From: Chelativorans sp. J32
GTDB taxonomy: Bacteria; Pseudomonadota; Alphaproteobacteria; Rhizobiales; Rhizobiaceae
Reading direction: 5' to 3'
DNA: 64,000 nucleotides
Assembly: GCF_000518985.1 (NCBI RefSeq)
Contig: NZ_JAEQ01000019.1
Span: 39,019 to 103,018 of the forward strand
Positions 35,513 to 43,819 of this stretch are shown in pieces (the first letter of the stretch is position 1; the number at the start of each line of letters is the position of its first letter). A model generated the notes under the pieces. That model searched no databases and was not told the DNA's origin. It saw nothing but the letters and a program-made list of their open reading frames with translations. Position numbers and translations under genes: made by a program.

Positions 35513-35542
35513 TTGACGCAGACCATACATGCGAAGTATGTA
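35513..35542 (+). promoter_or_regulatory. Candidate promoter of the amine oxidase gene
   Basis: TTGACG (35513-35518), 18 bases, TATGTA (35537-35542). The first operator site begins inside the -10. On the minus strand TTTACC (35550-35545), 17 bases, TATGGT (35527-35522) is a candidate promoter for the aminotransferase gene and overlaps the same operator. Confidence 0.5.
35524..35540. promoter_or_regulatory. LysR-type box ATAC-N7-GTAT
   Basis: CATAC-ATGCGAA-GTATG, a 17-bp dyad with the classic LysR ATAC-N7-GTAT layout, directly beside the IclR-type operator in the divergent region. The cognate regulator is not identified. Confidence 0.35.
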
Positions 35543-35575
35543 CCGGTAAATGGTATTTTATACCGAAAAACGGTT
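35541..35575. promoter_or_regulatory. Tandem IclR-type operator, copy B
   Basis: TACCGGTAAATGGTA (35541-35555) and TACCGAAAAACGGTT (35561-35575), 20 bp apart centre to centre, in the divergent region between aminotransferase and amine oxidase genes. The same 15-bp pattern, TACC-N7-GGTA, occurs at the importer promoter 37875-37909. Confidence 0.7.
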
Positions 35576-35619
35576 TAAGCATTCTCCACGGCGCGAGCGC
35601 GCCCAACACTCGGCTTTCC

Positions 35620-36924
35620 ATGTCTGACATCACGACTCCCGACTTCAAGTTTCAGCCCTATTGGTGGGACGCCGCCGCTCCCGTTCCATTCGAGGAGCGC
35701 GATCCGAAAAACGGGTATGACGTGGTGATCATCGGCAGCGGGTTTACCGGTGTCAGCGCTGCCCTCCACCTCGCGCGTGGGGGACATGAGGTCGCTATTC
35801 TGGATCGGCAGAACCCCGGCGAGGGCGCATCGCGCCGCAATGCGGGCTTCATCGGGCGGGTGCTCAAGAAATCCTATTCGGAACTCGCAGCAGCCAAGGG
35901 TAAGGATAAAGCCCGAGCGATCTATGGCGAATTGAATGCGGCCTACCGCTTCACGTTCGATCTGATCGAGAAGGAGGATATCGCCTGTTTCGCTGCGAGG
36001 CCGGGGAGGTTTATCGGCGCGACTTCGCGCGGACATTTCAATGCGCTTGCCAAGGATCTGGCGGTTCTCGAGGCGGATATGGGGTTTGCGCACACCATGT
36101 TACCGCGCGAACGGGTGAGGGAGGAGCTTGGCACGGATGTGTATGAAGGCGGGGCGGTTATTCCCGATAGCGGCTCGCTGCATCCCGGTCTTTATCATAA
36201 GGGACTTCTGGACCGGACCGTCGCCGCGGGCGTGGGCGTGTTCGGCAGGACCGAGGTTTTGGCGATACGGGAACTTGCGAACGGCAAATGCGAGGTGCAG
36301 ACCGATAGGGGGACCATCATTGCGGATCACGTGGTGGTGGGCACCAATGGCTATACCTCGCGGCTGGGCTGGTTTCGACGCCGGGTGGTGCCGTTCCGTG
36401 CCTATATGGCCGCTACCGAGGAGATGCCCCAGGAACTTCTCGACCGACTCATTCCGCACGGCCGGACGGTGATCGATTCCAACACCAATATCGACTTCTT
36501 CCGGCCCGCGCCGGATTCGCGCCGCATCCTGTTCGGCGGCGCGACGGCGGCTCCCCTTGGTGGACCGGAGGAAATTGCGAGGCGTATGAAAGGCATCATC
36601 GACCGGGTGCTGCCGGAGGCGCGGGGATTACGCCTTAGTCACGCCTGGGACGGCTATTGCGCCGGCACATTCGACCTGATGCCGCATATGGGCCGGAACG
36701 GCAATGTCCACTATGCCATGGGCTACAATTTTGCCGGCGTGACCATGGGCAGCACGTTCGGCAGGAAAATCGCTGCGCGCATTCTTGGAGAACCCGACCA
36801 GGACAGCATCTTTGCCGCCAAAGGGTTTCCGACCATGCCCTTCTACACGGGCAAGCCTTGGTTTCTCGGGCTCGCCATGCGCTATTTCGACTGGCACGAT
36901 CGGCAACTGGCCCGCAGCGCCTAG
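35620..36924 (+). CDS. FAD-dependent amine oxidoreductase (PuuB/DAO-like)
   Basis: FAD-dependent oxidoreductase of the DAO family, 434 residues, resembling gamma-glutamylputrescine oxidase PuuB. The FAD motif VVIIGSGFTGVSAALHLA begins near residue 35, and the RRNAGFIG stretch after GEGAS is typical of the PuuB/OrdL group. GYNFAGVTMGS near the C-terminus binds FAD. No clear Shine-Dalgarno precedes the ATG. The neighbouring aminotransferase and aldehyde dehydrogenase support amine or polyamine-type catabolism. Confidence 0.9.
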   Translation: MSDITTPDFKFQPYWWDAAAPVPFEERDPKNGYDVVIIGSGFTGVSAALHLARGGHEVAILDRQNPGEGASRRNAGFIGRVLKKSYSELAAAKGKDKARAIYGELNAAYRFTFDLIEKEDIACFAARPGRFIGATSRGHFNALAKDLAVLEADMGFAHTMLPRERVREELGTDVYEGGAVIPDSGSLHPGLYHKGLLDRTVAAGVGVFGRTEVLAIRELANGKCEVQTDRGTIIADHVVVGTNGYTSRLGWFRRRVVPFRAYMAATEEMPQELLDRLIPHGRTVIDSNTNIDFFRPAPDSRRILFGGATAAPLGGPEEIARRMKGIIDRVLPEARGLRLSHAWDGYCAGTFDLMPHMGRNGNVHYAMGYNFAGVTMGSTFGRKIAARILGEPDQDSIFAAKGFPTMPFYTGKPWFLGLAMRYFDWHDRQLARSA

Positions 36925-36931
36925 TGAGACC

Positions 36932-37732
36932 CTAGCGGGGTTTCGGCTTAATTGCGTTTTTCCCGTTCGGGGCGAAGACATGGGCGAATTCCGCTGCCGT
37001 ATGCTCCAGCTTCTGTAGCAGGGCCGGCACGGATTGCGCGCCGATCCGCTCGGCTGGTCCGGTCATGCCGAGGGCATAAATCGGTGGCTGGCCAGGAACC
37101 AGCACGATGGGGTAGGCGATCGTGAACAGGCCGCGCACATGCTCGCCGTTCTCGATCGCGTAGCCCTGCTCGCGGATCTTGCGATATTCCTCTTCCAGCT
37201 GGCTGCGGTCGAGCAGGGTCCGCGGCGTCAGCTGGTTCAACTCGGTCTCCAGGATCGCCTCGCGCAGGCTCGGCTCCTGTAGCGCCGTCAGCAGCTTGCC
37301 CGTGGCCGTCGCATGAGGCGGCAGCGGATGCCCCGGCATGACATAGACCCCCACGCTTGCATCGGGCGATTCCATGACGACCGATCTGATCGTCGCGCCA
37401 TAGAGACGGGCAATGAAGCATGTCTCGCCGGTTTCATCGGCCAAGGACTTCAAGAGACGCTTGCTGGCAAGCTCGATCCAGGCGGTGTCCGACTGCAGGA
37501 TCTGCGACAGCCGCCGGCCGAGCGTATAGGAGCCGCGCCGATCGCCCGGTTCCACCAATCCGCTCGCCGAAAGGGCTGCAATCAGGCGGTTCACCGTCGT
37601 CTTCGGCAGGTCGAGCATGGTCTCGAGTTCGCGTATCGTGAGACCTTCGGGCGAGCTGACGACCGCTTCGAGGATTGTGATATAGCGCTCCAACGGGCCG
37701 GATTTCGGTTCGTGGTTTCTGGTCTGCGTCAC
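36932..37732 (-). CDS. IclR-family transcriptional regulator
   Basis: IclR-type regulator, 266 residues: N-terminal winged HTH (about residues 15-75, with LTIRELETMLDLPKTTVNRL shortened to IRELETMLDLPKTTVNR) and C-terminal effector domain with GYAIENGEHVRGLFTIAYP. It is convergent with the amine oxidase gene (7 bp gap) and lies 143 bp from the importer operator. Tandem 15-bp dyads at three promoters around this gene are its most likely binding sites; the assignment rests on proximity. Confidence 0.92.
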   Translation of the reverse strand: MTQTRNHEPKSGPLERYITILEAVVSSPEGLTIRELETMLDLPKTTVNRLIAALSASGLVEPGDRRGSYTLGRRLSQILQSDTAWIELASKRLLKSLADETGETCFIARLYGATIRSVVMESPDASVGVYVMPGHPLPPHATATGKLLTALQEPSLREAILETELNQLTPRTLLDRSQLEEEYRKIREQGYAIENGEHVRGLFTIAYPIVLVPGQPPIYALGMTGPAERIGAQSVPALLQKLEHTAAEFAHVFAPNGKNAIKPKPR

Positions 37733-37845
37733 CGGTCCCTAATCCTTCCTCTGCTGATAGCCCGACTCGGGGGACTTTACCTTCAAAGGATTTGTCGAAA
37801 CGGGTCAACCGGGGTTCGCAATGTCCAGCCGCGCCGTCACCGCAA

Positions 37846-37875
37846 TTGACTCACCCGCAGTAGCTCGTCTATATC
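37846..37875 (+). promoter_or_regulatory. Candidate promoter of the Liv-type importer operon
   Basis: TTGACT (37846-37851), 18 bases, TATATC (37870-37875), or CTATAT with 17 bases. The operator starts at the end of the -10, the same layout as at 35513. Confidence 0.55.
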
Positions 37876-37909
37876 ACCGGAAAATGAATTTTTGTACCGA
37901 AAAATGGTA
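37875..37909. promoter_or_regulatory. Tandem IclR-type operator, copy C
   Basis: CACCGGAAAATGAAT (37875-37889, weaker) and TACCGAAAAATGGTA (37895-37909), which is a perfect dyad with five-bp arms GTACC / GGTAC at 37894-37910. The sites are 20 bp apart and cover the predicted transcription start of the importer operon. Confidence 0.7.
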
Positions 37910-38028
37910 CTAAAGAAAAAGGAGCCGCTGCGGGTCGGGCGAAGGCTTCTAAACACGCATCCGAAGTTTTCGACGCGGCTTCGAATGGGTGCAAGGATTG
38001 TCGTCGAGTATCAATGGTGAGGAACCAC

Positions 38029-39213
38029 ATGAAATTGACACGTCGCATATTTGCCGCGCTCGTCGCCACTGCCATGGGCGCGGTCGCCCCGGCGCTCGCG
38101 CAATCCGATGAACCCATCAAGCTGGGCGCCTTCGTTCCGGTTACCGGTGCGGGAGCCCTGGGGGAGGCTTCGTTGGTGGCTGTCGAACTCGCGGTCAAGC
38201 AGATCAATGAGGCTGGCGGTATTGCCGGGCGCCAGGTGCAAATGACGGTCGCCGATTATCAGACCGACCCGACGATCGGCGTCGGCGAGGCCAACCGCCT
38301 GGTGCACCAGGTCGGCATCGACATGGCCGTCGGCCCGACCTACAGCCAGGTGACGCTTGCCGTTCTGCCGCTGCTGAGCGCAGCGCAGATCCCATCGATC
38401 AATGTCTCTGGTTCCTCCACCATCACCCCCGCCGCCGGCCCGTACAGCTTCAGCATGTTGCCGAATGCCGAGACGCAGGCACGCGCCATGGTGGACAATG
38501 CCGCATCGCAATTCGGCGCCAAGAAGGTCGCAATCTTCTCCGACAATGGCGCGCAGGCCAAGACTGCCGTAGCCGAGATCCAGAAAGTCCTGGAGGAAAA
38601 GGGCATCGAGCTCACCGGTATCCAGGAATACAACTACAACTCAAAGGACCTGACACCTCAGCTGCTCGCACTGCGCTCGGGCGAGCCGGATGCGATCCTG
38701 CTCTTCACGTCGACCGGTGACGATACCGCCAATGTGCTGCTCAGCCGTGCCCAGCTCAACTGGGACGTCAATATTTCCGGCAGCTACGGCGTTTCGCTTG
38801 CCACGCAGGCGCTTGCCGCCGGCGGCCCCGAGCTGTTCAAGAACGTGATCGCGTTGAACTATGCCGGCTTCACCTACTGCAAGGCGGACGGCAAGCCGCA
38901 GAAGGCGATCGATCTGGTGGAAGCGGTAAGGGCCTACAAGCCTGGTTCCGCCGATCGCTATCCCATGAACTTCCTGGCCCTCTTCTACGACTCGGTCTTT
39001 ATTCTGAAGGCCGCGGTGGAGGGCAACGGTGGCGACACCTCCGGTCCGGCAGTGGCGAAATGGATCGTGGAGAACATCTCCTCCTTCGACGGTGTCAACA
39101 AAGGTCTGGCTGCAAGCGCCGAATCCCACTTCCTCGTCGGCCCTGAGGCGCTTTCCGTTGTGAAGCCCGACACGATCGATGAATACGGCATCCAGGAGCG
39201 CGCCGGCTGCTGA
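38029..39213 (+). CDS. ABC transporter substrate-binding protein (LivJ/LivK type)
   Basis: Periplasmic binding protein of the branched-chain amino acid/amide family, 394 residues, with signal peptide KLTRRIFAALVATAMGAV and cleavage near ALA-Q. The start at 38029 follows GGTGAGGA; the ATG at 38014 is an in-frame alternative. Landmarks are IKLGAFVPVTGAGA and KKVAIFSDNGAQAK. This family binds amino acids, amides and aromatic acids. With the amine oxidase/aminotransferase/ALDH genes sharing its operator, an amine- or amide-containing ligand is likely. Confidence 0.92.
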   Translation: MKLTRRIFAALVATAMGAVAPALAQSDEPIKLGAFVPVTGAGALGEASLVAVELAVKQINEAGGIAGRQVQMTVADYQTDPTIGVGEANRLVHQVGIDMAVGPTYSQVTLAVLPLLSAAQIPSINVSGSSTITPAAGPYSFSMLPNAETQARAMVDNAASQFGAKKVAIFSDNGAQAKTAVAEIQKVLEEKGIELTGIQEYNYNSKDLTPQLLALRSGEPDAILLFTSTGDDTANVLLSRAQLNWDVNISGSYGVSLATQALAAGGPELFKNVIALNYAGFTYCKADGKPQKAIDLVEAVRAYKPGSADRYPMNFLALFYDSVFILKAAVEGNGGDTSGPAVAKWIVENISSFDGVNKGLAASAESHFLVGPEALSVVKPDTIDEYGIQERAGC

Positions 39214-39223
39214 CTTCCCATCG

Positions 39224-39271
39224 GGCGCCGTCTAGCGGCGGCGCCTGCAGGCCGCACAAGGACGCTGCAGG
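39224..39271 (+). other. Intercistronic hairpins after the Liv-type binding protein
   Basis: GGCGCCG / CGGCGCC arms (39224-39230 and 39239-39245), starting ten bases after the binding-protein stop, and an overlapping CCTGCAG / CTGCAGG pair (39244-39250 and 39265-39271). No T tract. Candidate for differential expression of the binding protein over the membrane components. Confidence 0.5.
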
Positions 39272-39343
39272 CGAGTGAAACTACGCATCGTGCTTTCCCA
39301 AGGCCGTTTGGCTTTCAGGCCGATGCTGTAGCGGAGTGTGAAT

Positions 39344-40228
39344 ATGAGCATTGACGAACTGGCGCTGATCCTTGTGCGCGGTCTGGGGCAAGGCGCGATC
39401 TACGCCCTGATCGGCATGAGCTTCAATATCGTGGTGAATTCGAGTGGAATCCTGAATTTCGCCAATGGAGCGCTCCTGGTCCTCGCCGGGGTGCTGGCCT
39501 ATTTCATCCTGCCCGCAACACCGGATTGGACGATCTGGATCCTGGCGGCGGTGGGGATCGCGGCTTGCCTTTTCGTTTTCGTGTCGCTCCAGGGTGTGTT
39601 GACCCTGTTCCCGCTCAAATCCTCTGTTGAACAGCACTCCTGGCTGATCACCACCATGGCGATCTCGGTGATCCTTTCGGCAGGAATCCATCTTTATGGC
39701 GGCTCTCTGGCGTTCCGGGTGCCGAGCATTCTGCCGCCCGTTTCCGTGTTCGGGTTGAGCACGCCCTCGGCCTATTTCCTTTTGATGGCGCTTGCCGTGT
39801 TCTGGTTCGTTGTCATCCGCTGGTTCCACCAGAAGACCTTCACGGGGCTTGCGATGAGCGCGATCGCGCAGGATCTTGACGCGGCCAAGGTGGCAGGCAT
39901 TTCGGTGAAGCGTATTCAGCTTGTTGCTTTCGGCATCTCCGGACTGGTGCTGGCGACCACCGGCTTCGTGGGTGCGCCCGTTATCAACATCTCCGCCGAC
40001 ACGGGCATAGGCTATCTACTCAGCGGCTTCACGGCCCTCGTCATAGGCGGTCTCGGCAGCAATCTCGGCGCCATGGTCGGTGGCGCGCTGGTTGGCGTCA
40101 TCTCCATGTTCGCGGCCTACCGCTTCGGCGGCATTTACCAGGACACCGTCACCATGGGCCTTCTGATCGCCGTCCTCATGCTCCGGCCTGAGGGTATCTT
40201 CGGTCTCGCGGCCGCCCGGAAAGTTTAG
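39344..40228 (+). CDS. Branched-chain amino acid-type ABC permease (LivH type)
   Basis: Permease of 294 residues. GLGQGAIYALIGMSFNIV near the N-terminus and GLGSNLGAMVGGALVGV near the C-terminus are standard for LivH. The ATG at 39344 is chosen over a GTG at 39338, both after GCGGAG. It forms the channel with the permease half of the next gene, five bases downstream. Confidence 0.92.
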   Translation: MSIDELALILVRGLGQGAIYALIGMSFNIVVNSSGILNFANGALLVLAGVLAYFILPATPDWTIWILAAVGIAACLFVFVSLQGVLTLFPLKSSVEQHSWLITTMAISVILSAGIHLYGGSLAFRVPSILPPVSVFGLSTPSAYFLLMALAVFWFVVIRWFHQKTFTGLAMSAIAQDLDAAKVAGISVKRIQLVAFGISGLVLATTGFVGAPVINISADTGIGYLLSGFTALVIGGLGSNLGAMVGGALVGVISMFAAYRFGGIYQDTVTMGLLIAVLMLRPEGIFGLAAARKV

Positions 40229-40233
40229 GAACC

Positions 40234-42030
40234 ATGTCTCAAGATATAGCCCTGGATACCGCTTCCACTCCTCCGGCCGCATCGCAGCGCCTGAAACTGC
40301 CGTCTTCCGTCTGGCTGGGCATTCTGGCGATCGCAGCTTCGATTCTTGTTCCGGGCGCGCTCGGCAATCAGTACTGGACGTACACATTTACCCTGGTGAC
40401 GCTCTATATCGTCGTCGCCATCATGCAGAACATGCTGATCTCCGAAGCAGGTCAAATGTCGTTCGGCCAAGGTGCGGTCTTCGGCATCGCAGCCGTGACT
40501 GCAGCGGTGATGACAGGCCTGCACGGCCAGCCCTTCTGGCTATCGGCGATCGGCGGCGTCGGCGCGGGCCTCGTTCTCGGCGCGCTGTTTGCCGCTCCCG
40601 CGCTGCGCGTCCAGGGATATTATCTGGGCTTCGTCACCCTGAGCGCAGCACTCGTCTTCCCGCAATTGCTGATCGCGTTCGACAGCATTACCGGCGGTGT
40701 CAACGGTGTGCCGGCATTTGTCATGTCGCTCGCGACGCCCGTCTACGGTTCGATCACGCCTCTGTCCATTCTCGCGGTCCTCTTCGCCGCCTTCGCGCTG
40801 CTGTTCCACGCGGTGCTTCCGCATACGGTGCTGGGCCGCAGGATGATCATCGTCTCGAACAGTCCTGAGGCTGCCCAGGCGCTTGGCATCCATCCCGGAA
40901 CGATCCGCTCGATCGCCTTCCTGATTGCCGCGTTCGGCACCGCGATCGCGGGCGTGCTTTATGTGCCTCTGGTCGGTTTCGTCGGCCCGACGGCATTCCG
41001 GGTCGATTTCTCCATCTTCTTCTTTCTCGCGGTCATTGTTGGCGGGCAGGGCAAGCTGCTCGGCCCGATCATCGGAGTGTGGCTTCTCCATCTGGTGCCC
41101 AACGTCTTCCTTGCCGATTTTTCGCACTACCGCTTGCTCATCTACGGCGTCGTCGCACTTGCGGTGATGCTGGCATTTCCTGACGGCGTCGTCGGCACCC
41201 TGTCTAAGTGGATTACCTCACGCCGCAGCGGCTCGGAGAAGGTGACCGTCTCGCTGCACGACGCGCTCAGGAAGGATGACGAGCTTGCCGCTTCGCCTGC
41301 ACCGCGCCCGGAGGACGGCGCCGCCCTCATTGAGGTTCGGGAGGCACGCAAGTCCTTCGGGAACGCAGTCGCGCTGGGCGGAGCATCGCTTTCCGTGAAG
41401 GAGGGCACCATTCACGGGCTGGTCGGCCCCAACGGTTCGGGCAAGACGAGCATGCTCAATACGATCTCCGGCTTCATGCCGCTCGACAGCGGCAAGGTGG
41501 AGCTGTTCGGTCGCAACGTCACCAGGCTCGCGCCTTGGCGCCGCACGCGCATGGGGGTTGGCCGCACCTTCCAGACACCGCGCATCTTCGACCGTTTGTC
41601 GATCTGGGAAAACGTGCAGATCGGGCGTGAAGGCTTCGGTCGCGCCGGAGGTGAGAACGGCCTGGCGAAACTCGGTTCGCTTGCCGCCAGGTGGCGACGG
41701 CAGGATCCTTCGCTTCTTCCGCATGGCCAGCGGCGCTTGCTCGAAATCCTGCGGGTGATGGAATCCGATGCTCGCGTGATCCTGCTGGATGAACCCGCAG
41801 GCGGACTGTCGCCGGAGGAAAGGGCGGATCTTGCGTATCTGCTCGTCTATTTCCGCGACAAGCTGGGCAAGACGATCCTGCTCGTGGAGCATGATCTCAG
41901 GATGGTATGGAACGTCGCGGACGAAATCACGGTCATGGAGACCGGAACCGTCGCGGCATCGGGAATGCCTGAAGAGATCAAATCCAATCCCAAGGTCAGG
42001 GCGCTGTTTACCGGAGGCGGGGATGCTTGA
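40234..42030 (+). CDS. Fused LivM permease-LivG ATPase
   Basis: A 598-residue fusion. Residues about 20-320 are a LivM-type permease (ISEAGQMSFGQGAVFGI, ALRVQGYYLGFVTLSAALVF). After a linker (about 330-365) comes a LivG-type ATPase with Walker A GPNGSGKTS (about 395-403), LLPHGQRRLLEILRV in place of the usual signature, and Walker B VILLDEPAGGLSPEE. Such fusions are known in this family. One reading frame spans both halves with no stop, so the fusion is real in this sequence. Confidence 0.93.
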   Translation: MSQDIALDTASTPPAASQRLKLPSSVWLGILAIAASILVPGALGNQYWTYTFTLVTLYIVVAIMQNMLISEAGQMSFGQGAVFGIAAVTAAVMTGLHGQPFWLSAIGGVGAGLVLGALFAAPALRVQGYYLGFVTLSAALVFPQLLIAFDSITGGVNGVPAFVMSLATPVYGSITPLSILAVLFAAFALLFHAVLPHTVLGRRMIIVSNSPEAAQALGIHPGTIRSIAFLIAAFGTAIAGVLYVPLVGFVGPTAFRVDFSIFFFLAVIVGGQGKLLGPIIGVWLLHLVPNVFLADFSHYRLLIYGVVALAVMLAFPDGVVGTLSKWITSRRSGSEKVTVSLHDALRKDDELAASPAPRPEDGAALIEVREARKSFGNAVALGGASLSVKEGTIHGLVGPNGSGKTSMLNTISGFMPLDSGKVELFGRNVTRLAPWRRTRMGVGRTFQTPRIFDRLSIWENVQIGREGFGRAGGENGLAKLGSLAARWRRQDPSLLPHGQRRLLEILRVMESDARVILLDEPAGGLSPEERADLAYLLVYFRDKLGKTILLVEHDLRMVWNVADEITVMETGTVAASGMPEEIKSNPKVRALFTGGGDA

Positions 42031-42721
42031 GGTCCAGGGGCTTGAGGCCGGCTATGGCCGGGTACCGATCCTGCGCAATATCAACCTCGTTGCACCGGCT
42101 GGGCAGCTCACTCTTGTGCTGGGGCCCAATGGGGCTGGCAAGTCCACCCTGCTGCGCACACTGGCAGGGCTGAACCGGCCGACGGCCGGTAGCGTGAAGG
42201 CAAACGGGCGCGAAATTACCGGTCTGGCGCCGGAAAGAATGGTCGCGAACGGCTTGCGGCTTGTGCTGGACGGGCACCGCGTCTTTCCGCGGCTCAGCGT
42301 GAGGGAGAATATTCGCCTCGGCGTGCGCGGAGACGCTTCCGACCTGGAGACGCGGCTCAAGGATGTCTACGAGGTGTTCCCGATCCTGCATGAAAAGCTG
42401 GATGACGCCGCCTCGAGCCTGAGTGGCGGACAGCAGCAGATGCTGGCGCTCGCCCAAGCCTTCGTCGCACGCCCAGATATCCTTCTCGTCGATGAGCCTT
42501 CGCTGGGTATTGCGGAGATGCTGATCCCGACGATCCTGGCGTTTCTGAAGCGTTGGGCAAGCCTCGGGACAGCCGTGCTCCTGGTCGAGCAGCGCATCGA
42601 CATCGCGCTGAAATACGCAGACGGTGTCTATGTGCTGCGCGGCGGCGAAATCGTTCTAAGCGGCGACTCCGCCACATTGTCCGAGGGCGGGGCCATCGAG
42701 CGTCTCTATCTTGGAGATTAG
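42023..42721 (+). CDS. Branched-chain amino acid-type ABC ATPase (LivF type)
   Basis: Second ATPase, 232 residues: Walker A GPNGAGKST (34-42), signature LSGGQQQM and Walker B ILLVDEPSLGIAE. The start ATG at 42023, after GGAGGCGGGG, overlaps the fusion gene stop by eight bases. It completes the Liv-type importer. Confidence 0.93.
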   Translation: MLEVQGLEAGYGRVPILRNINLVAPAGQLTLVLGPNGAGKSTLLRTLAGLNRPTAGSVKANGREITGLAPERMVANGLRLVLDGHRVFPRLSVRENIRLGVRGDASDLETRLKDVYEVFPILHEKLDDAASSLSGGQQQMLALAQAFVARPDILLVDEPSLGIAEMLIPTILAFLKRWASLGTAVLLVEQRIDIALKYADGVYVLRGGEIVLSGDSATLSEGGAIERLYLGD

Positions 42722-42729
42722 CATGCTGG

Positions 42730-42752
42730 CCGAAAGCCGGGATCGGCTTCGG
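42730..42752. terminator. Imperfect hairpin between convergent genes
   Basis: CCGAAAGCC / GGCTTCGG with one bulged A, in the 38-bp gap between the convergent Liv-type ATPase and LysR genes. A run of four A follows on the plus strand. Terminator function is uncertain. Confidence 0.35.
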
Positions 42753-42759
42753 AAAACGG

Positions 42760-43674
42760 TCAGGCGGTGCCGATCCCACGCGAACGGGCTATGCCGGTCA
42801 GCGCCTGGATCAGTTCGTCCGTCGCCTTGGGGCGCGGGCGAAACCGGCACCAGTGCACATAGGCCGGGATCTCCACGCTGTCTTCGACCGGGATCGCCAC
42901 CAGCTCCATCCGCTCGCAATCCATGGCAGAAAACTCGTCGATGACCGAAACGCCGATATTCTCATAAACGAAGGAGATCGCCGCCTCCACGAAATGGACG
43001 AACACGTCGGTCTTGCGGCTGACGCCTGCCCGCGCAAAGGTGGCATCGATATAGCGGCCGTGTGGTGTTTCGGAGCCGAAGGAGATCAGCACCTCGTCCG
43101 CCAGCATCCGCGGGGAGATGGAACTGTGATGGGCCAGCCGATGGGTCCGCGGCATCAGGCAGACGAGCTTGCCCTTCGCGATCACGGCCGTCTCGAGCGT
43201 CGGGTCGTTGGCCTCCGCGATCGTGGTAACGCAGGATCCCTGCCCGAAGAGAAGATAGTCGCGGATGTCTTTTTGGGAGAGGAAATCGCAATAGAAAGTG
43301 CGCGAACTGTAGCGCTCCTTGAGCACCTTCAGGGCTTTCGGTACCAGCCGCATGCCGATGCTCGGGGTGGTGCCGAAGCGGAAGACCGACGTGTCGCCCG
43401 TGGCGATCGAGTGTATGGCTTCCGATAACCGGTCGAACTGGCCGTAGACACGCTCCACCTCAACGAGGATGAGCTTCGCTTCCTCCGTAGGCACCAACCG
43501 GCCGCCAATGCGCTCGAACAATGTGGCGCCGATCTCATCCTCGAAGCGGCGGATCGTCATGCTTAGGCTCGGCTGGGAGACGCCGAGCTGTTGGGAGGCC
43601 GAGGTAAGCGAACCCGTCGCCATCACTGCGCGGAAAACCTCGATCTGCCTTTCCTTCAATCTCGGCTTGGCCAT
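42760..43674 (-). CDS. LysR-family transcriptional regulator
   Basis: LysR regulator, 304 residues. HTH ERQIEVFRAVMATGSLTSASQQLGVSQPSLSMTIRR at the N-terminus (given in parts: QIEVFRAVMATGS, QQLGVSQPSLSM). The start is the ATG at 43674; a TTG at 43689 is an in-frame alternative. It is divergent from the shikimate-dehydrogenase-like operon, with a perfect LysR box in the 145-bp gap, so it very likely controls that operon. It resembles the second LysR inside the same operon (48991) in the HTH region. Confidence 0.9.
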   Translation of the reverse strand: MAKPRLKERQIEVFRAVMATGSLTSASQQLGVSQPSLSMTIRRFEDEIGATLFERIGGRLVPTEEAKLILVEVERVYGQFDRLSEAIHSIATGDTSVFRFGTTPSIGMRLVPKALKVLKERYSSRTFYCDFLSQKDIRDYLLFGQGSCVTTIAEANDPTLETAVIAKGKLVCLMPRTHRLAHHSSISPRMLADEVLISFGSETPHGRYIDATFARAGVSRKTDVFVHFVEAAISFVYENIGVSVIDEFSAMDCERMELVAIPVEDSVEIPAYVHWCRFRPRPKATDELIQALTGIARSRGIGTA

Positions 43675-43701
43675 TACTTCAGTACCCAAAAGCGCGAAGG
43701 T

Positions 43702-43720
43702 CTATAACTTCGCATTATAG
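43702..43720. promoter_or_regulatory. LysR box, perfect 19-bp dyad
   Basis: CTATAA-CTTCGCA-TTATAG, a perfect palindrome with a central seven-base spacer, containing the T-N11-A motif of LysR operators. It lies between the divergent LysR gene and the operon beginning at 43820. Confidence 0.65.
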
Positions 43721-43819
43721 GACGCCTTTCATATTCTATTGGCCCGCGGGAGGGAAGGCCGGCATGTTCTCAGCCGCGGCAGCAAGATTACAAAGGCGGC
43801 GGCCGCGGAGGACACGCAG

